Source: JBMNKL01 sp050261495 (GTDB lineage: Bacteria; Bacillota; Clostridia; Acetivibrionales; DTU013). From it: DNA of 48,054 bases. The notes beneath the pieces are model-generated. The model worked only from the letters and a program-made list of their open reading frames with translations, did not search any database and was not told the origin of the DNA. Within the stretch, counting starts at the first letter, position 1. Every line of letters begins with the position of its first letter. Made by a program: the position numbers and the translations under genes. Below, piece after piece: positions 43,070-48,054 of the stretch. The stretch spans positions 1-48,054 of the forward strand of contig JBLNDI010000046.1 in the NCBI GenBank assembly GCA_050261495.1. The letters run 5' to 3'.

Positions 43070-43666
43070 ATGAACATGAAAATGAAATTAACCGAACTGA
43101 AAAACAGTAACTCCCTTAACAGCCCGCGGTTCGTGCTGTCGCTCGGACAAGCGAAATCACGGGAGCTGCAGATATCCGACAATTATGATGCGCTTACAAA
43201 GTTGATAGGTACAAGCGATGTCGTAATCAACGTCGACAGTTCTCTCCTGAGCCTGCCTTACTTTCAACGCGAATCTAACATAATGAAATTTATTGATACG
43301 ATCCGGGCATTGAACTTGGAGTACAAGTACCAGAAGTTCGATTCCCAATCAAAATGGTCCATATTTTCCGCGCTGTTTGGAAACACAAACAAAAAGGAAC
43401 ATGAGATATACGCGTACATTCCCAATGAAATATGGTCAAAAGACGAGTTTAAAAATGAATATCCCATTTATGGAGCGAGATATTTTATCCTGAAAGAAAA
43501 TTCGGACGGCTCGAAAGTGCTTGAGGATATGCAAAGAATGCTTGATGAGGAAAAGCTTGAATATTTCAGGATGATCGTATTTAACGCCGTAGTTTTGAAC
43601 AGCATGGGTATTTGCTCAAAACACCTTACTTTATCCGAGCTTAAAAACATTCTTGGAATACAATAG
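43070..43666 (+). CDS. Hypothetical protein
   Basis: A 198-residue soluble-looking protein that I do not recognise. It is rich in Lys, Asn, Ser and Glu, has no signal peptide and no obvious membrane helix, and carries two Leu-rich stretches (DVVINVDSSLLSLPYF and FRMIVFNAVVLNSMGI). ATG at 43070 has GAGGAG nine bases upstream, while codons further upstream have no site. It follows the methyltransferase gene by 41 nt and is probably cotranscribed with it. Its 3' end abuts the dehydrogenase remnant on the other strand. Confidence 0.7.
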   Translation: MNMKMKLTELKNSNSLNSPRFVLSLGQAKSRELQISDNYDALTKLIGTSDVVINVDSSLLSLPYFQRESNIMKFIDTIRALNLEYKYQKFDSQSKWSIFSALFGNTNKKEHEIYAYIPNEIWSKDEFKNEYPIYGARYFILKENSDGSKVLEDMQRMLDEEKLEYFRMIVFNAVVLNSMGICSKHLTLSELKNILGIQ

Positions 43667-43782
43667 GTTATCACCGCACCGTTTATGAAGCTTGATTCAT
43701 TTGCCGGAAATATTGCTGCTCCGGCTATTTCATCCGGTTTTCCCATCCTTGGATTCTTCTCCCATCCTTTGATTTGAAGGTA
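43667..43782 (-). pseudogene. C-terminal remnant of a short-chain dehydrogenase (SDR)
   Basis: The minus-strand frame reads GWEKNPRMGKPDEIAGAAIF then ESSFINGAVI. This is the characteristic SDR ending (GxPEEIAGAxxFLASDESSFITGAVI), but it stops before the terminal VDGG and is preceded by a stop codon. No upstream SDR sequence remains. It is a decayed gene fragment beside a living gene of opposite strand. Confidence 0.65.
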
Positions 43783-43843
43783 TTATTTAACCGGCAATGC
43801 AATATTTAACCAAAAAAGAACAAGTAATGACAAGGTAAACTAA

Positions 43844-43872
43844 TTTAAAAACCGATGCTGCAATACTATAAT
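43844..43872 (+). promoter_or_regulatory. Predicted promoter of the GH94 gene
   Basis: TTTAAA (43844-43849), 17-nt spacer, TATAAT (43867-43872), 38 bp before the ATG. Two copies of ATTTAACC (43785-43792 and 43804-43811) lie upstream. Confidence 0.55.
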
Positions 43873-43909
43873 TCTTCTAAGCACGATTATTAGTAAAGGA
43901 GAGCGTTGC

Positions 43910-46306
43910 ATGAGGTACGGTTATTTTGATAATGATAACAGGGAATATGTAATAGAACGCCCCGACGTTCCGGTTTCCTGGACAAATTATCTCGGGGTCG
44001 TGGATATGTGCACCGTAATATCGCAAAACGCGGGAGGGTACAGTTTTTATAAAAGTCCCCAATATCACAGGATCACACGTTTTAGGCAAAACGGGGTGCC
44101 CCTTGACAGGCCCGGCCATTACGTTTATTTAAGGGATGATGATTCAGGCGACTACTGGTCCATTTCATGGCAGCCTGTCGGCAAGAGCCTGGAAAAAGCC
44201 GAATACCAATGCCGCCATGGCCTATCCTATTCCAAGTTCAATTGCAAATATAATGGTATCGAAGCTTCACAATTAATGTTTATTCCTCTCGACGACGACG
44301 TGGAGCTTATAGATGTTGAAATAATTAACACAGGTAGTGAAACCCGGCATATCAGCGCGTTTTCATATGTTGAATTCTCATTCGGACATATTGACATGGA
44401 CAACCAGAACTTGCAGATGAGTCTTTATTCAAGCGGTTCAAGTTACCTGGACGGTATTATAGAGCACGACCTTTTTTATGACCCTGAAGGCTATCACTAT
44501 TTTACGTCCAGCTTTGAACCGGATAGTTTTGACTGTGTACGGGATGCTTTTATCGGGAGTTACAGGACCGAAGACAATCCCATATCCGTAGAAAAAGGCA
44601 TATGCAACAACAGCTCGGAACTGGGCGGCAATCATTGCGCTTCGCTGCACAAGAAATTTACAATTGCCCCCGGTCAGAATGTCCGCTTCACGTACATGCT
44701 TGGCGTAGGCAGAAGGGACAAGGGCAAGTTGATTCGCCGGAAATATTCCGACCGTCAAAAAATAAACGAGGCTTTTCTTAAACTTCGCCGGTACTGGGAC
44801 GACAAACTTTCGGCATTCATGTGCAAAACGCCTCATAAAGGCATGAATACAATGACCAATATTTGGACGCTATACCAGGCCGAAAACAACATAGTATGGT
44901 CAAGGTTTGCATCATTCATAGAAGTCGGCGGAAGGACCGGCCTCGGATACCGTGATACTGCGCAGGATGCCATGAGTGTGCCGCATTCAAACCCGGGTAA
45001 AACAAGGCAGCGGCTGATCGAGCTTTTGAGGGGACTGACCAGTGCGGGTTACGGTCTGCACCTGTTTGACCCTGAATGGTTCAATCCCGAAAAGTCTCCG
45101 AAACCGCCCTTCAAATCGCCTACCGTGGTACCGTCGCCAAAAATAAAAGATATTATACACGGCTTGGAGGATGCCTGCTCCGACGACGCTCTATGGCTGG
45201 TGCCTTCTATCTGCGAGTATGTAAAGGAGACCGGAGACATATCTTTCTTTGATTTGCCGGTAACTTTCGCCGATGGCGGTACGGCTTCCGTTTACGAACA
45301 TATGAAGCGAATATTGGACTTTTCCGCTGAACAGGTTGGAAATAACGGCATATGCAAGGGACTCAGGGCTGATTGGAACGACTGCTTGAACCTGGGCGGC
45401 GGTGAGAGCGCAATGGTATCGTTTTTACATTATTGGGCGCTGAATGCATTTATAGAAGCGTCCAGGTTTCTCGGAAAAACCGCGGAGGCTGAGAAATACT
45501 CATTGCTTGCCGCAAAAGTCAGGACAGCCTGTGAAGAGAAGCTGTGGGACGGCAAATGGTATATAAGGGGCATCACTGCAAAAGGCACCAGGATAGGGAC
45601 ACAAGATAGCGAGGAAGGGAAGGTGCACCTAGAGTCCAACACTTGGGCGGTCATTTCCGGTGCAGCTTCAAGAGAGCGTGCAATAAGCTGCATGGATGCC
45701 GTAAATGAATACCTTTACTCCGAGTATGGGCTGCACCTGGTCTGGCCTTCTTACTCAAAACCCGATGCCGATATCGGTTTTGTTACCAGGGTGTATAAGG
45801 GTGTCAAGGAAAACGGGGCTATCTTCAGCCACCCAAATCCCTGGGCGTGGGTAGCCGAATGCATGCTTGGACGCGGAGACCGCGCCATGAAATTTTACAA
45901 TGCGCTGCTTCCGTATAACCAGAACAACATTATTGAAATACGCCAGTCGGAGCCATATTCCTACTGCCAGTTCGTGATGGGCCGTGACCACAGCGCCTTT
46001 GGCCGCGCAAGGCATCCCTGGCTTACGGGCAGCGCCGGCTGGGCTTATTACGCGGTAACGCACCATATTCTCGGCATACGGCCGGATTACAACGGGCTTG
46101 TCATAGACCCCTGCATCCCTGCCGAATGGAAAGAATTCCAAGTGAAAAGGAGATGGCGCGGGGCTGTTTACAACATATCGGTCTTAAACCCGTTAAACGT
46201 GCAAAAGGGAATACGGTCGGTCACACTAAATGGTCAGCCTGTAGAAGTAATCATACCGCCGCAGAAGGCAGGTTCAGTCAACAAAGTGGTTGTCTTAATG
46301 GGATGA
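43910..46306 (+). CDS. chbP: GH94 N,N'-diacetylchitobiose phosphorylase
   Basis: A 798-residue cytoplasmic enzyme that would split chitobiose with phosphate into alpha-GlcNAc 1-phosphate and GlcNAc. The length and sequence follow the Vibrio chitobiose phosphorylase closely as I remember it (about 801 residues): YGYFDNDNREYVIxRPDVP at the start, RPGHYVYLRDDDSGDYWSIS, VVWSRFASFIEVGGRTGLGYRDT-type text, CKGLRADWNDCLNLGGGES with the catalytic aspartate (Asp488 or Asp491), and KENGAIFSHPNPWAWVAE. This likeness is stronger than to cellobiose or cellodextrin phosphorylases. AAAGGAG precedes the ATG. NagB nearby could take the amino sugar into glycolysis after deacetylation. Confidence 0.92.
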   Translation: MRYGYFDNDNREYVIERPDVPVSWTNYLGVVDMCTVISQNAGGYSFYKSPQYHRITRFRQNGVPLDRPGHYVYLRDDDSGDYWSISWQPVGKSLEKAEYQCRHGLSYSKFNCKYNGIEASQLMFIPLDDDVELIDVEIINTGSETRHISAFSYVEFSFGHIDMDNQNLQMSLYSSGSSYLDGIIEHDLFYDPEGYHYFTSSFEPDSFDCVRDAFIGSYRTEDNPISVEKGICNNSSELGGNHCASLHKKFTIAPGQNVRFTYMLGVGRRDKGKLIRRKYSDRQKINEAFLKLRRYWDDKLSAFMCKTPHKGMNTMTNIWTLYQAENNIVWSRFASFIEVGGRTGLGYRDTAQDAMSVPHSNPGKTRQRLIELLRGLTSAGYGLHLFDPEWFNPEKSPKPPFKSPTVVPSPKIKDIIHGLEDACSDDALWLVPSICEYVKETGDISFFDLPVTFADGGTASVYEHMKRILDFSAEQVGNNGICKGLRADWNDCLNLGGGESAMVSFLHYWALNAFIEASRFLGKTAEAEKYSLLAAKVRTACEEKLWDGKWYIRGITAKGTRIGTQDSEEGKVHLESNTWAVISGAASRERAISCMDAVNEYLYSEYGLHLVWPSYSKPDADIGFVTRVYKGVKENGAIFSHPNPWAWVAECMLGRGDRAMKFYNALLPYNQNNIIEIRQSEPYSYCQFVMGRDHSAFGRARHPWLTGSAGWAYYAVTHHILGIRPDYNGLVIDPCIPAEWKEFQVKRRWRGAVYNISVLNPLNVQKGIRSVTLNGQPVEVIIPPQKAGSVNKVVVLMG

Positions 46307-46397
46307 AGCCGCCCTGATTTGTACACTCTTAAATTACGCTTATTGATTTTTATATATCGGAATGATATATTTAATCCAGATATAAAAATATAAAAAA

Positions 46398-46428
46398 GAA
46401 TGAATCCGGTTTTTGGCCGGATTCATTC
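46398..46428 (-). terminator. Intrinsic terminator of the downstream solute-binding gene
   Basis: Perfect 12-bp stem GAATGAATCCGG/CCGGATTCATTC with a 7-nt loop. On the minus strand it is followed by TTTTTTATATTTTT. It lies 43 nt past the stop of the binding-protein gene and would not work well in the plus direction. Confidence 0.9.
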
Positions 46429-46470
46429 CGCTTTGAATTGCTTTGACTGCTGGATTTTGGGCGACAGCAG

Positions 46471-48054
46471 TTATTTTTTTGCATCCAGGAAGGCTTTCAG
46501 TTGCCTGTTTGCCTCTTCTACAACCTTGTCAATGCCGTTGGCTTTCAGCTTGCTGATGAACTCGGGCAGCTTGACTGCGGGATCTACCGAGCCTGCGTTG
46601 AGAGCGTCGGCATATTCCTTCGAAACGTTGGCAAGAGCTCCAATTTCTTTCTTCACCGGTTCTATGTCAAAAGCCCATCCAAGTATCGGTACCGGTTTTG
46701 CGTCGTTGTTGAACTTATCAAACAATTCCCACAGGTTGGCAGGGTCATCGGTCGTGAGCGGGAGATTTGAAAGTTTGCCGAGACCTGCTTTCCACGGAGT
46801 GTATTCTTTCCTTTTTTCCTGGTTCAGCTTGATGCGCCCGTCAGGTTCTTTGGTGTAATGGATACCCTCAATACCATACTCAAGCATTGTGAACAAGACA
46901 GGATCGGTATTCACGAGGTTTAAGAGCATCAAGGCCCGGCCGGGATCGGATGAAGTGACGGAAATTGCATGCATGGCGCCGCGGGTTGATACGGTTGATA
47001 TAATACCTGATTGCGCGGGTTTGCAAACTACCTCGATATTGCGGGCAGCGCTGGCTGCAAGGTCATGCCCGGGAGAATACACTTGTGTGCCGATGGCATA
47101 CTGCCCGGAACTCTCCTTGGCCGCACGGTTACTAATCATGGTCTTGGCATTCGCTGCTTCGGGACTAATATAGCCCTTCAGGTAATATTCACGCATTTTT
47201 TCAACAAATTTCTTATATCCCGGGGTCTCATACCTGCTCTTTATTTCGGTTCCGGACTTGCTGGGGTCTACAGGGTCAAACTCATATGTCAGCAGCAGGG
47301 TGTTATCAACATAGTCGTTGCTGTTGACCATTCTCTCCAGGACTGCAGGTTCAGGGTTAAATGGATAGAAGTCCTTGCCCTCTCCCTGCTTTATCTTTTC
47401 AAAAATGGGGCCGAGTTCGTAAAAGTCATTGACATCGTCCGGGGTATAACCATACTTCTTAAGCAGGGTAGCATTAATATCCCATGTGTATTGCTGTGCG
47501 ATTTCTTTATAAGTAGGAATAGCATAAATACCCATGCCTTCGCTTCCCTCGGTCAAAGCTCCCTCCGCAAGGAGAGGGTGAAGAGCGCTAAAGAGGTTGG
47601 GAGCGTATTTCTCAAGAAGATTATTCTCCGGGTTGTCAAGACGTACATACGCGCCTTTTTTTGCCATTGCGGCATATTCATTGTTGGGAGTCCAGGAAGA
47701 GGTGAAATATATGTCGATCGGGTCGCCTCCGTTAATGGCAAGCTGTACTCTCTCATCAAAGTCCGCCCAGGAACACCAGATCATTTTCAGCTTGGCATTG
47801 ATTTTGTCTTTCAGGTAGGCGTTGATCTTTTCCATTATTTCCTTGTCATTTGTAACGGTGCTGCCATGATACATCCATTTTAGTTCAACTTCCTTGGAAA
47901 TGTCGGGCGCATCTGCGTCGCCGGTGTCGGCAGAAACGTTTTCAGTGGAACTTCCGCTGTCTGCGGCGGTTTTCTCAGCGGCAGTGTCGCCGGAAGTATC
48001 CTTTGCCTTTCCACAGGCAGCCATCGAAGTAATTGACATGAGTACAGCCAAGGC
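46471..48054 (-). CDS. Extracellular solute-binding lipoprotein (5' end outside window)
   Basis: At least 527 residues of a large sugar-binding lipoprotein, reading in from the window edge. The lipobox SMAAC is visible, but the first residues of the signal peptide lie beyond 48054. A tether rich in Ala, Thr and Asp follows. The mature part (LKWMYHGSTVTNDKEIMEKINAYLKDKI, DEGVQLAINGGD-like ERVQLAINGGDPIDIYF) and the C-terminal half (VFDIEPVKKEIGALANVSKEYADALN-like) resemble the LipO/DUF3502 group of solute-binding proteins common in Paenibacillus-like clusters. It is convergent with the chitobiose phosphorylase gene, so an amino-sugar ligand is possible but unproven. Confidence 0.9.
   Translation of the reverse strand, partial: ALAVLMSITSMAACGKAKDTSGDTAAEKTAADSGSSTENVSADTGDADAPDISKEVELKWMYHGSTVTNDKEIMEKINAYLKDKINAKLKMIWCSWADFDERVQLAINGGDPIDIYFTSSWTPNNEYAAMAKKGAYVRLDNPENNLLEKYAPNLFSALHPLLAEGALTEGSEGMGIYAIPTYKEIAQQYTWDINATLLKKYGYTPDDVNDFYELGPIFEKIKQGEGKDFYPFNPEPAVLERMVNSNDYVDNTLLLTYEFDPVDPSKSGTEIKSRYETPGYKKFVEKMREYYLKGYISPEAANAKTMISNRAAKESSGQYAIGTQVYSPGHDLAASAARNIEVVCKPAQSGIISTVSTRGAMHAISVTSSDPGRALMLLNLVNTDPVLFTMLEYGIEGIHYTKEPDGRIKLNQEKRKEYTPWKAGLGKLSNLPLTTDDPANLWELFDKFNNDAKPVPILGWAFDIEPVKKEIGALANVSKEYADALNAGSVDPAVKLPEFISKLKANGIDKVVEEANRQLKAFLDAKK

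Overview
The window looks like chromosomal DNA of an anaerobic, plant-fibre-degrading Firmicute (Clostridia, probably the Acetivibrio/Ruminiclostridium/Thermoclostridium group). This is inferred from strong AGGAGG-type ribosome binding sites, frequent TTG starts, lipoprotein solute-binding proteins, ABC permease pairs without a dedicated ATPase, and abundant glycoside phosphorylases. No rRNA, tRNA, CRISPR array or intact mobile element was seen. Almost every gene serves oligosaccharide uptake and breakdown.

Layout. (1) 1-2651, minus: the 5' part of an amino-acid-type (LivJ/LivK-like) binding lipoprotein and a MEDS-domain sensor histidine kinase, each with its own good promoter. (2) 18526 down to 2851, minus: a ten-gene operon with two solute-binding proteins (one a 964-residue fusion with carbohydrate-binding-like modules), a permease pair, an NHL/TPR surface protein, a YIP1-family membrane protein, a DUF5696 lipoprotein, a second permease pair, and a GH10-GH43 lipoprotein whose C-terminal CBM6 is cut by an in-frame TAA. 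This looks like a xylan/arabinoxylan utilisation locus built round a little-characterised DUF5696-YIP1-NHL module. (3) 22095 down to about 18786, minus: pgmB, a membrane-anchored GH28-like protein, a discoidin-domain protein, a decayed second copy of the pdxA 3' end, and a terminator. (4) 22251-23258, plus: a LacI-type regulator. (5) 31520 down to 23255, minus: binding protein, two permeases and two GH65 phosphorylases, under a near-consensus promoter with a perfect 16-bp palindrome at the predicted start point. The same palindrome, slightly degenerate, precedes the lacI gene. GH65 enzymes release beta-glucose 1-phosphate, which PgmB converts to glucose 6-phosphate, so regions 3-5 form one pathway. 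(6) 32565-31564, minus: intact pdxA-family gene. (7) About 32600-34118: repeat-like hairpins and a Phd/RelE-type toxin-antitoxin pair. (8) 34119-39540, plus: GH13 oligo-1,6-glucosidase-like enzyme, GH36 alpha-galactosidase and a GPH-family sugar symporter, suited to raffinose- or melibiose-type alpha-galactosides. (9) 39634-46306: nagB behind a long structured leader, a DUF1846 gene (minus), a methyltransferase, an unknown gene, a short-chain dehydrogenase remnant, and a GH94 enzyme that closely resembles N,N'-diacetylchitobiose phosphorylase. (10) 46398-48054, minus: terminator and the 3' part of another solute-binding lipoprotein.

The best candidates for undescribed biology are the DUF5696/YIP1/NHL/fused-binding-protein module, the two-operator LacI switch, the nagB leader, and the 12.7-kb segment bracketed by direct copies of the pdxA 3' end.
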